From assembly GCA_004026145.2 (NCBI GenBank), contig CP034984.1, positions 13,506,560 to 13,570,559 on the forward strand: a stretch of DNA of 64,000 bases, written 5' to 3'. The position numbers and the translations under genes were made by a program. Under the pieces are notes generated by a model, which was not told the origin of the DNA, did not search any database, and was given only the letters and a program-made list of their open reading frames with translations. Below are positions 42,470-55,485 of this stretch, one piece after another. The stretch comes from Takifugu bimaculatus (taxonomy: Eukaryota; Chordata; Actinopteri; Tetraodontiformes; Tetraodontidae). Within the stretch, counting starts at the first letter, position 1; each line of letters starts with the position of its first letter.

Positions 42470-42593
42470 CACAGTGACACCGACGTGGGAGGAGGCTGAA
42501 CACAAACAGCAGCACACACACACGCACACCAGCCTAAATTTCCCTACAATGTTAATATTTACTGGTTTATATAGGTGGAAATGAGGAGGCCCC

Positions 42594-43498
42594 GCCCCCT
42601 TTCTGAGCCCACCCACTACTGATGAGGCATTCTTGAGGAAAGGAGGCATCCCTCTTCTGTTGGAGACATCCAGCCTGGCTCCGTGCACTATGGGTTCCCT
42701 TGCTCAACTCGGTCAAAAGTCTCTTCCTGATCTAACGAAATGAGACCAGTATCGATGCCTGATGAGCTAGAGACCTCCAGAACATCCCGAATTAGGTGGA
42801 CGTTGTCCACCATGGACCTGCCGGGCACACAGTAGGTCTGATCTCAGTAGAGGACCTGCTCCATAGCTTCCTCCAACCTGGTAGCCAAAGCCTTGGACAG
42901 AATTTTGTAGTCCAAACACAGCAGAGACACAGGGCGCCAGTTCGCCTGAGTTCGTTTCCTCAGAGACCTGAGGCAGCTCCCTGCAGAACCCCTCAAACAG
43001 AGCCTCATTCTCATGGTTCTCGCTGGCGTAGAGGCACGAAAAAACTCCACTGCACGCTCCCTTATCTGGCCCGGCTCTACGCGTTCCTGCCCTGTGCCCG
43101 TCAACAGGACGGACGACCCCAGTCTGCCCATGCTTCTCCTCCAGCCCAGAGGGGCCGTCCATCTCTGATGTTCTGAATCCGGGACCTGACCAGTGCACCC
43201 TGTACCTGACCCTCCAGCAGGCTGGCGAAGGCCATTTTTTTTTAACTTCAATGCGTCCTCGCCCTTTCTGATGGGGGCACTACCTTCCCATGTTGGGACG
43301 GCCAGGAACTCGTCACTCATGAATGGCGGCACGTTTGACAGGGTGATCGTCAGCGTCAGCGGGGTCACCTGATCAAACTGTCCCCCCACGGTGACCCCCG
43401 TCACACCACCGCCCCCTGTAGCCAGAACCACCTCCTCCACACGGAGCCCGCCCCCACTTTCACTCCGTGTTTCCTGCTCAACCCGGCGTTGGCCGCCA
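42594..43498 (-). mobile_element. LINE fragment 1 (antisense, Tx1/L1-like)
   Basis: On the minus strand the sequence carries a reverse-transcriptase segment (NWRPVSLLCLDYKILSKAL, then DQTYCVPGRSMVDNV and LISLDQE, which covers motif A), joined upstream to an unrelated LSNVPPF-type segment like the ORF1 of fish Tx1-type LINEs. It is internally deleted, with frameshifts and stops, and lacks the YxDD motif and 3' end. It travels with the V gene in eleven units. A CA/CTCA tract follows to about 43573. Clade is by memory of motif style, not by search. Confidence 0.65.
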
Positions 43499-43577
43499 CA
43501 CACACACACACACACTCACTCACTCACTCACTCACTCACTCACTCACTCACTCACTCACTCACTCACTCTCACAGGA

Positions 43578-43587
43578 AGTGATGTCA
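43578..43587 (+). promoter_or_regulatory. V-beta promoter decamer (CRE-like), copy 2 of the array
   Basis: AGTGATGTCA, 63 bp before the leader ATG, equals the conserved mammalian V-beta promoter decamer. It is present at the same place before copies 2-12 (for example 45190-45199); copy 1 has one mismatch. It binds CREB/ATF-type factors in mammals; activity here is inferred. Confidence 0.6.
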
Positions 43588-43650
43588 GAGCTGAGTGAGG
43601 CTCCTCCCACAGCAGCTTTTCAACGTCGCCCTCAGACTCTCAGAAACAAA

Positions 43651-44088
43651 ATGGACGTGATGGTGAAGGAAGCAGCTGTGTTGTGGTGGCTGGTGGTGCT
43701 GCTGTGTGCAGGTACGTTCAGCACCGTCACACGCCAACACAACCTCCTGGGTGACAGATGTTGAGCTGTGATGTTTCCAGCTGCAGGTTTGGTCGCTGGC
43801 AGTGACGTCACACAGCCGGAGCAACTGTGGACGCACCAAGGTGACGACGTGACCATAAACTGCAAACACACGAAGGACAGCACCTACTACCAGATGTACT
43901 GGTACAGACAGTTGCGGGGGGAACACATGAAGCTCATCGTGTTTACAGCAGTCGGAGCAGACCATGATTTTGGGAATTCCGACAAGAGGAAATTCTCAGC
44001 CACGAAGCCAAACGCTGAGAGCGGAACGTTTACGGTGAAGAACCTGGAGGCAGCAGATGAAGGTCTGATCTTCTGTGCCGTCAGTGAA
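43651..44088 (+). CDS. TRB V segment, type 10 copy 2
   Basis: L exon 43651-43711 (starts MDVMVKE), V exon 43781-44088, RSS CACAGTG 44089-44095 and ACACAAAGA 44119-44127. CDR1 KDSTYYQ, CDR2 FTAVGADHD. Intact. Confidence 0.92.
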
Positions 44089-44210
44089 CACAGTGACACC
44101 AACGTGGGAGGAGGCTGAACACAAAGAGCAGCACACACACACGCACGCACACACACCAGCCTAAATTTCCCTGCGTTGTTAATATTTACTGGTTTTTATA
44201 GGTGGAAATG

Positions 44211-45121
44211 AGGAGGCCCCGCCCCCTTTCTGAGCCCACCCACTACTGATGAGGCATTCTTGAGGAAAGGAGGCATCCCTCTTCTGTTGGAGACATCCAG
44301 CCTGGCTCCGTGCACTATGGGTTCCCTTGCTCAACTCAGTCAAAAGTCTCTTCCTGATCTAACGAAATGAGACCAGTATCGATGCCTAATGAGCTAGAGA
44401 CCTCCAGAACATCCCGAATTAGGTGGACATTGTCCACCATGGACCTGCCGGGCACACAGTAGGTCTGATCTCAGTGGAGGACCTGCTCCATAGCTTCCTC
44501 CAACCTGGTAGCCAAAGCCTTGGACAGAATTGTGTAGTCCAAACACAGAAGAGACACAGGGCGCCAGTTCGCCTGAGTTCGTTTCCTCAGAGACCTGAGG
44601 CAGCTCCCTGCAGAACCCCTCAAACAGAGCCTCATTCTCATGGTTCTCGCTGGCGTAGAGGCACGAAAAAACTCCACTGCACGCTCCCTTATCTGGCCCG
44701 GCTCTACGCGTTCCTGCCCTGTGCCCGTCAACAGGACGGACGACCCCAGTCTGCCCATGCTTCTCCTCCAGCCCAGAGGGGTCGTCCATCTCTGATGTTC
44801 TGAATCCGGGACCTGACCAGTGCACCCTGTACCTGACCCTCCAGCAGGCTGGCGAAGGCCATTTTTTTTAACTTCAATGCGTCCTCGCCCTTTCTGATGG
44901 GGGCACTACCTTCCCATGTCGGGAGGGCCAGGAACTCGTCACTCATGAACGGCGGCACGTTTGACAGGGTGATCGTCAGCGTCAGCAGGGTCACCTGATC
45001 AAACTGTCCCCCCACGGTGACCCCCGTCACACCACCGCCCCCTGTAGCCAGAACCACCTCCTCCACACGGAGCCCGCCCCCACTTTCACTCCGTGTTTCC
45101 TGCTCAACCCGGCGTTGGCCG

Positions 45122-45123
<2 letters not shown>
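44211..45123 (-). mobile_element. LINE fragment 2
   Basis: Same fragment as LINE fragment 1. It shares rare markers with fragment 7 (CAACTCAGTC before it, GTGGACATTGTCC). Simple repeat follows to about 45184, including a CAGACACA interruption. Confidence 0.65.
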
Positions 45124-45157
<34 letters not shown>

Positions 45158-45271
45158 ACACACACACTCACTCACTCACTCTCACAGGAAGTGATGTCAG
45201 AGCTGAGTGAGGCTCCTCCCACAGCAGCTTTTCAACGTCGCCCTCAGACTCTCAGAAACAAATTGGACGTG

Positions 45272-45700
45272 ATGGTGAAGGAAGCAGCTGTGTTGTGGTG
45301 GCTGGTGGTGCTGCTGTGTGCAGGTACGTTCAGCACCGTCCCACGCCAACACAACCTCCTGGGTGACAGATGTTGAGCTGTGATGTTTCCAGCTGCAGGT
45401 TTGGTCGCTGGCAGTGATGTCACACAGCCGGAGCAACTGTGGACGCACCAAGGTGACGACGTGACCATAAACTGCAAACACACGAAGGGCAGCGGCTACT
45501 ACGAGATGTACTGGTACAGACAGTTGCGGGGGGAACACATGAAGCTCATCGTGTTCACAACAGTCGGAGCAGACCATGATTTTGGGAATTCCGACAAGAG
45601 GAAATTCTCAGCCACGAAGCCAAACGCTGAGAGCGGAACGTTTACGGTGAAGAACCTGGAGGCAGCAGATGAAGGTCTGATCTTCTGTGCTGTCAATGAG
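45272..45700 (+). CDS. TRB V segment, type 10 copy 3
   Basis: The first leader ATG of copies 1-2 is TTG here and in copies 4-12, so the start is taken 9 bp downstream. L exon 45272-45323, V exon 45393-45700, RSS 45701-45739. CDR1 KGSGYYE, CDR2 FTTVGADHD, and the end is CAVNE rather than CAVSE. Intact. Confidence 0.92.
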
Positions 45701-45822
45701 CACAGTGACACCGACGTGGGAGGAGGCTGAACACAAACAGCAGCACACACACACACACGCACACACACCAGCCTAAATTTCCCTGCAATGTTAATATTTA
45801 CTGGTTTATATAGGTGGAAATG

Positions 45823-46733
45823 AGGAGGCCCCGCCCCCTTTCTGAGCCCACCCACTACTGATGAGGTATTCTTGAGGAAAGGAGGCATCCCTCTTCTGTT
45901 GGAGACATCCAGCCTGGCTCTGTGCACTATGGGTTCCCTTGCTCAACTCGGTCAAAAGTCTCTTCCTGATCTAACGAAATGAGACCAGTATCGATGCCTA
46001 ATGAGCTAGAGACCTCCAGAACATCCCGAATTAGGTGGACGTTGTCCACCATGGACCTGCCGGGCACACAGTAGGTCTGATCTCAGTGGAGGACCTGCTC
46101 CATAGCTTCCTCCAACCTGGTAGCCAAAGCCTTGGACAGAATTTTGTAGTCCAAACACAGCAGAGACACAGGGCGCCAGTTCGCCTGAGTTCGTTTCCTC
46201 AGAGACCTGAGGCAGCTCCCTGCAGAACCCCTCAAAAAGAGCCTCATTCTCATGGTTCTCGCTGGCGTAGAGGCACGAAAAAACTCCGCTGCACGCTCCC
46301 TTATCTGGCCCGGCTCTACGCGTTCCTGCCCTGTGCCCGTCAACAGGACGGACGACCCCAGTCTGCCCATGCTTCTCCTCCAGCCCAGAGGGGTCGTCCA
46401 TCTCTGATGTTCTGAATCCGGGACCTGACCAGTGCACCCTGTACCTGACCCTCCAGCAGGCTGGCGAAGGCCATTTTTTTTAACTTCAATGCGTCCTCGC
46501 CCTTTCTGATGGGGGCACTACCTTCCCATGTCGGGAGGGCCAGGAACTCGTCACTCATGAACGGCGGCACGTTTGACAGGGTGATCGTCAGCGTCAGCGG
46601 GGTCACCTGATCAAACTGTCCCCCCACAGTGACCCCCGTCACACCACCGCCCCCTGTAGCCAGAACCACCTCCTCCACACGGAGCCCGCCCCCACTTTCA
46701 CTCCGTGTTTCCTGCTCAACCCGGTGTTGGCCG

Positions 46734-46735
<2 letters not shown>
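45823..46735 (-). mobile_element. LINE fragment 3
   Basis: Same fragment. It has GTGTTGGCC for GCGTTGGCC at the right end; simple repeat follows to about 46794. Confidence 0.65.
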
Positions 46736-46779
<44 letters not shown>

Positions 46780-46881
46780 ACTCACTCACTCTCGCAGGAA
46801 GTGATGTCAGAGCTGAGTGAGGCTCCTCCCACAGCAGCTTTTCAACGTCGCCCTCAGACTCTCAGAAACAAATTGGACGTG

Positions 46882-47310
46882 ATGGTGAAGGAAGCAGCTG
46901 TGTTGTGGTGGCTGGTGGTGCTGCTGTGTGCAGGTACGTTCAGCACCGTCCCACGCCAACACAACCTCCTGGGTGACAGATGTTGAGCTGTGATGTTTCC
47001 AGCTGCAGGTTTGGTCGCTGGCAGTGACGTCACACAGCCGGAGCAACTGTGGACGCACCAAGGTGACGACGTGACCATAAACTGCAAACACACGAAGGGC
47101 AGCAGCTACTTCTATATGTACTGGTACAGACAGTTGCGGGGGGAACACATGAAGCTCATCGTGTTTACAACAACCGTAGCAGACCATGATTTTGGGAATT
47201 CCGACACGAGGAAATTCTCAGCCACGAAGCCAAACGCTGAGAGCGGAACGTTTACGGTGAAGAACCTGGAGGCAGCAGATGAAGGTCTGATCTTCTGTGC
47301 TGTCAGTGAG
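46882..47310 (+). CDS. TRB V segment, type 10 copy 4
   Basis: L exon 46882-46933, V exon 47003-47310, RSS 47311-47349. CDR1 KGSSYFY, CDR2 FTTTVADHD, followed by SDTRKF instead of SDKRKF. Intact. Confidence 0.92.
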
Positions 47311-47432
47311 CACAGTGACACCGACGTGGGAGGAGGCTGAACACAAACAGCAGCACACACACACGCACGCACACACACCAGCCTAAATTTCCCTGCATTG
47401 TTAATATTTACTGGTTTTTATAGGTGGAAATG

Positions 47433-48340
47433 AGGAGGCCCCGCCCCCTTTCTGAGCCCACCCACTACTGATGAGGCATTCTTGAGGAAAGGAGGCATCC
47501 CTCTTCTGTTGGAGACATCCAGCCTGGCTCTGTGCACTATGGGTTCCCTTGCTCAACTCGGTCGAAAGTCTCTTCCTGATCTAACGAAATGAGACCAGTA
47601 TCGATGCCTAATGAGCTAGAGACCTCCAGAACATCCCGAATTAGGTGGACGTTGTCCACCATGGACCTGCCGGGCACACAGTAGGTCTGATCTCAGTGGA
47701 GGACCTGCTCCATAGCTTCCTCCAACCTGGTAGCCAAAGCCTTGGACAGAATTTTGTAGTCCAAACACAGCAGAGACACAGGGCGCCAGTTCACCTGAGT
47801 TCGTTTCCTTAGAGACCTGAGGCAGCTCCCTGCAGAACCCCTCAAACAGAGCCTCATTCTCATGGTTCTCGCTGGCGTAGAGGCACGAAAAAACTCCGCT
47901 GCACGCTCCCTTATCTGGCCCGGCTCTACGCGTTCCTGCCCTGTGCCCGTCAACAGGACGGACGACCCCAGTCTGCCCATGCTTCTCCTCCAGCCCAGAG
48001 GGGTCGTCCATCTCTGATGTTCTGAATCCGGGACCTGACCAGTGCACCCTGTACCTGACCCTCCAGCAGGCTGGCGAAGGCCATTTTTTTTAACTTCAAT
48101 GCGTCCTCGCCCTTTCTGATGGGGGCACTACCTTCCCATGTTGGGAGGGCCAGGAACTCGTCACTCATGAACGGCGGCACGTTTGACAGGGTGATTGTCA
48201 GCGTGGTCACCTGATCAAACTGTCCCCCCACGGTGACCCCCGTCACACCACCGTCCCCTGTAGCCAGAACCACCTCCTCCACACGGAGCCTGCCCCCACT
48301 TTCACTCCGTGTTTCCTGCTCAACCCGGCGTTGGCCGCCA
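47433..48340 (-). mobile_element. LINE fragment 4
   Basis: Same fragment with private markers shared only with fragment 10: GGTCGAAAGTC near 47560, loss of one CAGCG near 48205, and CACCGTCCCC. The simple repeat is short (to about 48380). Confidence 0.65.
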
Positions 48341-48467
48341 CACACACACACACACACACTCACTCACTCACTCACTCTCACAGGAAGTGATGTCAGAGCT
48401 GAGTGAGGCTCCTCCCACAGCAGCTTTTCAACGTCGCCCTCAGACTCTCAGAAACAAATTGGATGTG

Positions 48468-48896
48468 ATGGTGAAGGAAGCAGCTGTGTTGTGGTGGCTG
48501 GTGGTGCTGCTGTGTGCAGGTACGTTCAGCACCGTCCCACGCCAACACAACCTCCTGGGTGACAGATGTTGAGCTGTGATGTTTCCAGCTGCAGGTTTGG
48601 TCGCTGGCAGTGACGTCACACAGCCGGAGCAACTGTGGACGCACCAAGGTGACGACGTGACCATAAACTGCAAACACACGAAGGGCAGCGGCTACTACCA
48701 GATGTACTGGTTCAGACAGTTGCGGGGGGAACACATGAAGCTCATCGTGTTTACAACAACCGGAGCAGACCATGATTTTGGGAATTCCGACAAGAGGAAA
48801 TTCTCAGCCACAAAGCCAAACGCTGAGAGCGGAACGTTTACGGTGAAGAACCTGGAGGCAGCAGATGAAGGTCTGATCTTCTGTGCTGTCAGTGAG
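48468..48896 (+). CDS. TRB V segment, type 10 copy 5
   Basis: L exon 48468-48519, V exon 48589-48896, RSS 48897-48935. CDR1 KGSGYYQ with WFRQ in framework 2, CDR2 FTTTGADHD. Intact. Confidence 0.92.
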
Positions 48897-49004
48897 CACA
48901 GTGACACCGACGTGGGAGGAGGCTGAACACAAACAGCAGCGCACACACACGCACACACACACACCAGCCTAAATTTCCCTGCAATGTTAATATAGGTGGA
49001 AATG

Positions 49005-49915
49005 AGGAGGCCCCGCCCCCTTTCTGAGCCCACCCACTACTGATGAGGTATTCTTGAGGAAAGGAGGCATCCCTCTTCTGTTGGAGACATCCAGCCTGGC
49101 TCCGTGCACTATGGGTTCCCTTGCTCAACTCGGTCAAAAGTCTCTTCCTGATCTAACGAAATGAGACCAGTATCGATGCCTAATGAGCTAGAGACCTCCA
49201 GAACATCCTGAATTAGGTGGACGTTGTCCACCATGGACCTGGCGGGCACACAGTAGGTCTGATCTCAGTGGAGGACCTGCTCCATAGCTTCCTCCAACCT
49301 GGTAGCCAAAGCCTTGGACAGAATTTTGTAGTCCAAACACAGCAGAGACACAGGGCGCCAGTTCGCCTGAGTTCGTTTCCTCAGAGACCTGAGGCAGCTC
49401 CCTGCAGAACCCCTCAAACAGAGCCTCATTCTCATGGTTCTCGCTGGCGTAGAGGCACGAAAAAACTCCACTGCACGCTCCCTTATCTGGCCCGGCTCTA
49501 CGCGTTCCTGCCCTGTGCCCGTCAACAGGACGGACGACCCCAGTCTGCCCATGCTTCTCCTCCAGCCCAGAGGGGTCGTCCATCTCTGATGTTCTGAATC
49601 CAGGACCTGACCAGTGCACCCTGTACCTGACCCTCCAGCAGGCTGGCGAAGGCCATTTTTTTTAACTTCAATGCGTCCTCGCCCTTTCTGATGGGGGCAC
49701 TACCTTCCCATGTCGGGAGGGCCAGGAACTCGTCACTCATGAACGGCGGCACGTTTGACAGGGTGATCGTCAGCGTCAGCAGGGTCACCTGATCAAACTG
49801 TCCCCCCACGGTGACCCCCGTCACACCACCGCCCCCTGTAGCCAGAACCACCTCCTCCACACGGAGCCCGCCCCCACTTTCACTCCGTGTTTCCTGCTCA
49901 ACCCGGCGTTGGCCG

Positions 49916-49918
<3 letters not shown>
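49005..49918 (-). mobile_element. LINE fragment 5
   Basis: Same fragment, in the short-flank version (AATGTTAATATAGG). Simple repeat follows to about 49997. Confidence 0.65.
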
Positions 49919-49953
<35 letters not shown>

Positions 49954-50085
49954 TCACTCACTCACTCACTCACTCACTCACTCACTCACTCACTCTCACA
50001 GGAAGTGATGTCAGAGCTGAGTGAGGCTCCTCCCACAGCAGCTTTTCAACGTCGCCCTCAGACTCTCAGAAACAAATTGGACGTG

Positions 50086-50514
50086 ATGGTGAAGGAAGCA
50101 GCTGTGTTGTGGTGGCTGGTGGTGCTGCTGTGTGCAGGTACGTTCAGCACCGTCCCACGCCAACACAACCTCCTGGGTGACAGATGTTGAGCTGTGATGT
50201 TTCCAGCTGCAGGTTTGGTCGCTGGCAGTGACGTCACACAGCCGGAGCAACTGTGGACGCACCAAGGTGACGACGTGACCATAAACTGCAAACACACGAA
50301 GGGCAGCGGCTACTACCAGATGTACTGGTACAGACAGTTGCGGGGGGAACACATGAAGCTCATCGTGTTCACAACAGTCGGAGCAGACCATGATTTTGGG
50401 AATTCCGACAAGAGGAAATTCTCAGCCACAAAGCCAAACGCTGAGAGCGGAACGTTTACGGTGAAGAACCTGGAGGCAGCAGATGAAGGTCTGATCTTCT
50501 GTGCTGTCAGTGAG
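50086..50514 (+). CDS. TRB V segment, type 10 copy 6
   Basis: L exon 50086-50137, V exon 50207-50514, RSS 50515-50553. CDR1 KGSGYYQ with WYRQ, CDR2 FTTVGADHD. Intact. Confidence 0.92.
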
Positions 50515-50622
50515 CACAGTGACACCGACGTGGGAGGAGGCTGAACACAAACAGCAGCGCACACACACGCACACACACACACCAGCCTAAATTTCCCTGC
50601 AATGTTAATATAGGTGGAAATG

Positions 50623-51527
50623 AGGAGGCCCCGCCCCCTTTCTGAGCCCACCCACTACTGATGAGGTATTCTTGAGGAAAGGAGGCATCCCTCTTCTGTT
50701 GGAGACATCCAGCCTGGCTCTGTGCACTATGGGTTCCCTTGCTCAACTCGGTCAAAAGTCTCTTCCTGATCTAACGAAATGAGACCAGTATCGATGCCTA
50801 ATGAGCTAGAGACCTCCAGAACATCCCGAATTAGGTGGACGTTGTCCACCATGGACCTGGCGGGCACACAGTAGGTCTGATCTCAGTGGAGGACCTGCTC
50901 CATAGCTTCCTCCAACCTGGTAGCCAAAGCCTTGGACAGAATTTTGTAGTCCAAACACAGCAGAGACACAGGGCGCCAGTTCGCCTGAGTTCGTTTCCTC
51001 AGAGACCTGAGGCAGCTCCCTGCAGAACCCCTCAAACAGAGCCTCATTCTCATGGTTCTCGCTGGCGTAGAGGCACGAAAAAACTCCACTGCACGCTCCC
51101 TTATCTGGCCCGGCTCTACACGTTCCTGCCCTGTGCCCGTCAACAGGACGGACGACCCCAGTCTGCCCATGCTTCTCCTCCAGCCCAGAGGGGTCGTCCA
51201 TCTCTGATGTTCTGAATCCGGGACCTGACCAGTGCACCCTGTACCTGACCCTCCAGCAGGCTGGCGAAGGCCATTTTTTTTAACTTCAATGCGTCCTCGC
51301 CCTTTCTGATGGGGGCACTACCTTCCCATGTCGGGACGGCCAGGAACTCGTCACTCATGAACGGCGGCACGTTTGACAGGGTGATCGTCAGCGGGGTCAC
51401 CTGATCAAACTGTCCCCCCACGGTGACCCCCGTCACACCACCGCCCCCTGTAGCCAGAACCACCTCCTCCACACGGAGCCTGCCCCCACTTTCACTCCGT
51501 GTTTCCTGCTCAACCCGGCGTTGGCCG

Positions 51528-51530
<3 letters not shown>
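50623..51530 (-). mobile_element. LINE fragment 6
   Basis: Same fragment, short-flank version, with one CAGCG loss near 51390. Long CA/CTCA tract follows to about 51622. Confidence 0.65.
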
Positions 51531-51581
<51 letters not shown>

Positions 51582-51709
51582 TCACTCACTCACTCACTCA
51601 CTCACTCACTCACTCACTCTCACAGGAAGTGATGTCAGAGCTGAGTGAGGCTCCTCCCACAGCAGCTTTTCAACGTCGCCCTCAGACTCTCAGAAACAAA
51701 TTGGACGTG

Positions 51710-52138
51710 ATGGTGAAGGAAGCAGCTGTGTTGTGGTGGCTGGTGGTGCTGCTGTGTGCAGGTACGTTCAGCACCGTCCCACGCCAACACAACCTCCTGG
51801 GTGACAGATGTTGAGCTGTGATGTTTCCAGCTGCAGGTTTGGTCGCTGGCAGTGACGTCACACAGCCGGAGCAACTGTGGACGCACCAAGGTGACGACGT
51901 GACCATAAACTGCAAACACACGAAGGACAGCAGCTACTCCCAGATGTACTGGTACAGACAGTTGCGGGGGGAACACATGAAGCTCATCGTGTTTACAGCA
52001 GTCGGAGCAGACCATGATTTTGGGAATTCCGACAAGAGGAAATTCTCAGCCACGAAGCCAAACGCTGAGAGCGGAACGTTTACGGTGAAGAACCTGGAGG
52101 CAGCAGATGAAGGTCTGATCTTCTGTGCTGTCAGTGAG
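51710..52138 (+). CDS. TRB V segment, type 10 copy 7
   Basis: L exon 51710-51761, V exon 51831-52138, RSS 52139-52177 with ACACAAAGA nonamer as in copies 2 and 12. CDR1 KDSSYSQ, CDR2 FTAVGADHD. Intact. Confidence 0.92.
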
Positions 52139-52260
52139 CACAGTGACACCGACGTGGGAGGAGGCTGAACACAAAGAGCAGCACACACACACGCACGCAC
52201 ACACACCAGCCTAAATTTCCCTGCGTTGTTAATATTTACTGGTTTTTATAGGTGGAAATG

Positions 52261-53171
52261 AGGAGGCCCCGCCCCCTTTCTGAGCCCACCCACTACTGAT
52301 GAGGCATTCTTGAGGAAAGGAGGCATCCCTCTTCTGTTGGAGACATCCAGCCTGGCTCCGTGCACTATGGGTTCCCTTGCTCAACTCAGTCAAAAGTCTC
52401 TTCCTGATCTAACGAAATGAGACCAGTATCGATGCCTAATGAGCTAGAGACCTCCAGAACATCCCGAATTAGGTGGACATTGTCCACCATGGACCTGCCG
52501 GGCACACAGTAGGTCTGATCTCAGTGGAGGACCTGCTCCATAGCTTCCTCCAACCTGGTAGCCAAAGCCTTGGACAGAATTTTGTAGTCCAAACACAGCA
52601 GAGACACAGGGCGCCAGTTCGCCTGAGTTCGTTTCCTCAGAGACCTGAGGCAGCTCCCTGCAGAACCCCTCAAACAGAGCCTCATTCTCATGGTTCTCGC
52701 TGGCGTAGAGGCACGAAAAAACTCCACTGCACGCTCCCTTATCTGGCCCGGCTCTACACGTTCCTGCCCTGTGCCCGTCAACAGGACGGACGACCCCAGT
52801 CTGCCCATGCTTCTCCTCCAGCCCAGAGGGGTCGTCCATCTCTGATGTTCTGAATCCGGGACCTGACCAGTGCACCCTGTACCTGACCCTCCAGCAGGCT
52901 GGCGAAGGCCATTTTTTTTAACTTCAATGCATCCTCGCCCTTTCTGATGGGGGCACTACTTTCCCATGTCGGGAGGGCCAGGAACTCGTCACTCATGAAC
53001 GGCGGCACGTTTGACAGGGTGATCGTCAGCGTCAGCAGGGTCACCTGATCAAACTGTCCCCCCACGGTGACCCCCGTCACACCACCGTCCCCTGTAGCCA
53101 GAACCACCTCCTCCACACGGAGCCCGCCCCCACTTTCACTCCGTGTTTCCTGCTCAACCCGGCGTTGGCCG

Positions 53172-53173
<2 letters not shown>
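52261..53173 (-). mobile_element. LINE fragment 7
   Basis: Same fragment; markers ally it with fragment 2. Simple repeat follows to about 53240. Confidence 0.65.
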
Positions 53174-53223
<50 letters not shown>

Positions 53224-53327
53224 TCACTCACTCACTCTCACAGGAAGTGATGTCAGAGCTGAGTGAGGCTCCTCCCACAGCAGCTTTTCAACATCGCCCT
53301 CAGACTCTCAGAAACAAATTGGACGTG

Positions 53328-53756
53328 ATGGTGAAGGAAGCAGCTGTGTTGTGGTGGCTGGTGGTGCTGCTGTGTGCAGGTACGTTCAGCACCGTCCCAC
53401 GCCAACACAACCTCCTGGGTGACAGATGTTGAGCTGTGATGTTTCCAGCTGCAGGTTTGGTCGCTGGCAGTGACGTCACACAGCCGGAGCAACTGTGGAC
53501 GCACCAAGGTGACGACGTGACCATAAACTGCAAACACACGAAGGGCAGCAGCTACTTCAATATGTACTGGTTCAGACAGTTGCGGGGGGAACACATGAAG
53601 CTCATCGTGTTCACAACAGTCGGAGCAGACCATGATTTTGGGAATTCCGACAAGAGGAAGTTCTCAGCCACGAAGCCAAACGCTGAGAGCGGAACGTTTA
53701 CGGTGAAGAACCTGGAGGCAGCAGATGAAGGTCTGATCTTCTGTGCCGTCAGTGAG
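53328..53756 (+). CDS. TRB V segment, type 10 copy 8
   Basis: L exon 53328-53379, V exon 53449-53756, RSS 53757-53795. CDR1 KGSSYFN with WFRQ, CDR2 FTTVGADHD. Intact. Confidence 0.92.
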
Positions 53757-53873
53757 CACAGTGACACCGACGTGGGAGGAGGCTGAACACAAACAGCAGC
53801 ACACACACACGCATGCACACACACGCACACACACCAGCCTAAATTTCCCTGCAATGTTAATATAGGTGGAAAT

Positions 53874-54786
53874 GAGGAGGCCCCGCCCCCTTTCTGAGCC
53901 CACCCACTAATGATGAGGTATTCTTGAGGAAAGGAGGCATCCCTCTTCTGTTGGAGACATCCAGCCTGGCTCCGTGCACTATGGGTTCCCTTGCTCAACT
54001 CGGTCAAAAGTCTCTTCCTGATCTAACGAAATGAGACCAGTATCGATGCCTAATGAGCTAGAGACCTCCAGAACATCCCGAATTAGGTGGACGTTGTCCA
54101 CCATGGACCTGGCGGGCACACAGTAGGTCTGATCTCAGTGGAGGACCTGCTCCATAGCTTCCTCCAACCTGGTAGCCAAAGCCTTGGACAGAATTTTGTA
54201 GTCCAAACACAGCAGAGACACAGGGCGCCAGTTCGCCTGAGTTCGTTTCCTCAGAGACCTGAGGCAGCTCCCTGCAGAACCCCTCAAACAGAGCCTCATT
54301 CTCATGGTTCTCGCTGGCGTAGAGGCACGAAAAAACTCCACTGCATGCTCCCTTATCTGGCCCGGCTCTACGCGTTCCTGCCCTGTGCCCGTCAACAGGA
54401 CGGACGACCCCAGTCTGCCCATGCTTCTCCTCCAGCCCAGAGGGGTCGTCCATCTCTGATGTTCTGAATCCGGGACCTGACCAGTGCACCCTGTACCTGA
54501 CCCTCCAGCAGGCTGGCGAAGGCCATTTTTTTTAACTTCAATGCGTCCTCGCCCTTTCTGATGGGGGCACTACCTTCCCATGTCGGGACGGCCAGGAACT
54601 CGTCACTCATGAACGGCGGCACGTTTGACAGGGTGATCGTCAGCGTCAGCAGGGTCACCTGATCAAACTGTCCCCCCACAGTGACCCCCGTCACACCACC
54701 GCCCCCTGTAGCCAGAACCACCTCCTCCACACGGAGCCCGCCCCCACTTTCACTCCGTGTTTCCTGCTCAACCCGGCGTTGGCCGC

Positions 54787-54788
<2 letters not shown>
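53874..54788 (-). mobile_element. LINE fragment 8
   Basis: Same fragment, short-flank version. Simple repeat with a CAAACACA interruption follows to about 54836. Confidence 0.65.
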
Positions 54789-54821
<33 letters not shown>

Positions 54822-54923
54822 ACTCACTCACTCTCAAAGGAAGTGATGTCAGAGCTGAGTGAGGCTCCTCCCACAGCAGCTTTTCAACGTCGCCCTCAGA
54901 CTCTCAGAAACAAATTGGACGTG

Positions 54924-55352
54924 ATGGTGAAGGAAGCAGCTGTGTTGTGGTGGTTGGTGGTGCTGCTGTGTGCAGGTACGTTCAGCACCGTCCCACGCCA
55001 ACACAACCTCCTGGGTGACAGATGTTGAGCTGTGATGTTTCCAGCTGCAGGTTTGGTCGCTGGCAGTGACGTCACACAGCCGGAGCAACTGTGGACGCAC
55101 CAAGGTGACGACGTGACCATAAACTGCAAACAAACGAAGGGCAGCAGCTACTACCAGATGTACTGGTACAGACAGTTGCGGGGGGAACACATGAAGCTCA
55201 TCGTGTTCACAACAACCGGAGCAGACCATGATTTTGGGAATTCCGACACGAGGAAATTCTCAGCCACGAAGCCAAACGCTGAGAGCGGAACGTTTACGGT
55301 GAAGAACCTGGAGGCAGCAGATGAAGGTCTGATCTTCTGTGCTGTCAGTGAG
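54924..55352 (+). CDS. TRB V segment, type 10 copy 9
   Basis: L exon 54924-54975, V exon 55045-55352, RSS 55353-55391. CDR1 region reads KQTKGSSYYQ (Gln for His), CDR2 FTTTGADHD, followed by SDTRKF. Intact. Confidence 0.92.
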
Positions 55353-55485
55353 CACAGTGACACCGACGTGGGAGGAGGCTGAACACAAACAGCAGCACAC
55401 ACACACGCACACACACACACACGCACACACACCAGCCTAAATTTCCCTGCATTGTTAATATTTACTGGTTTTTATAGGTGGAAAT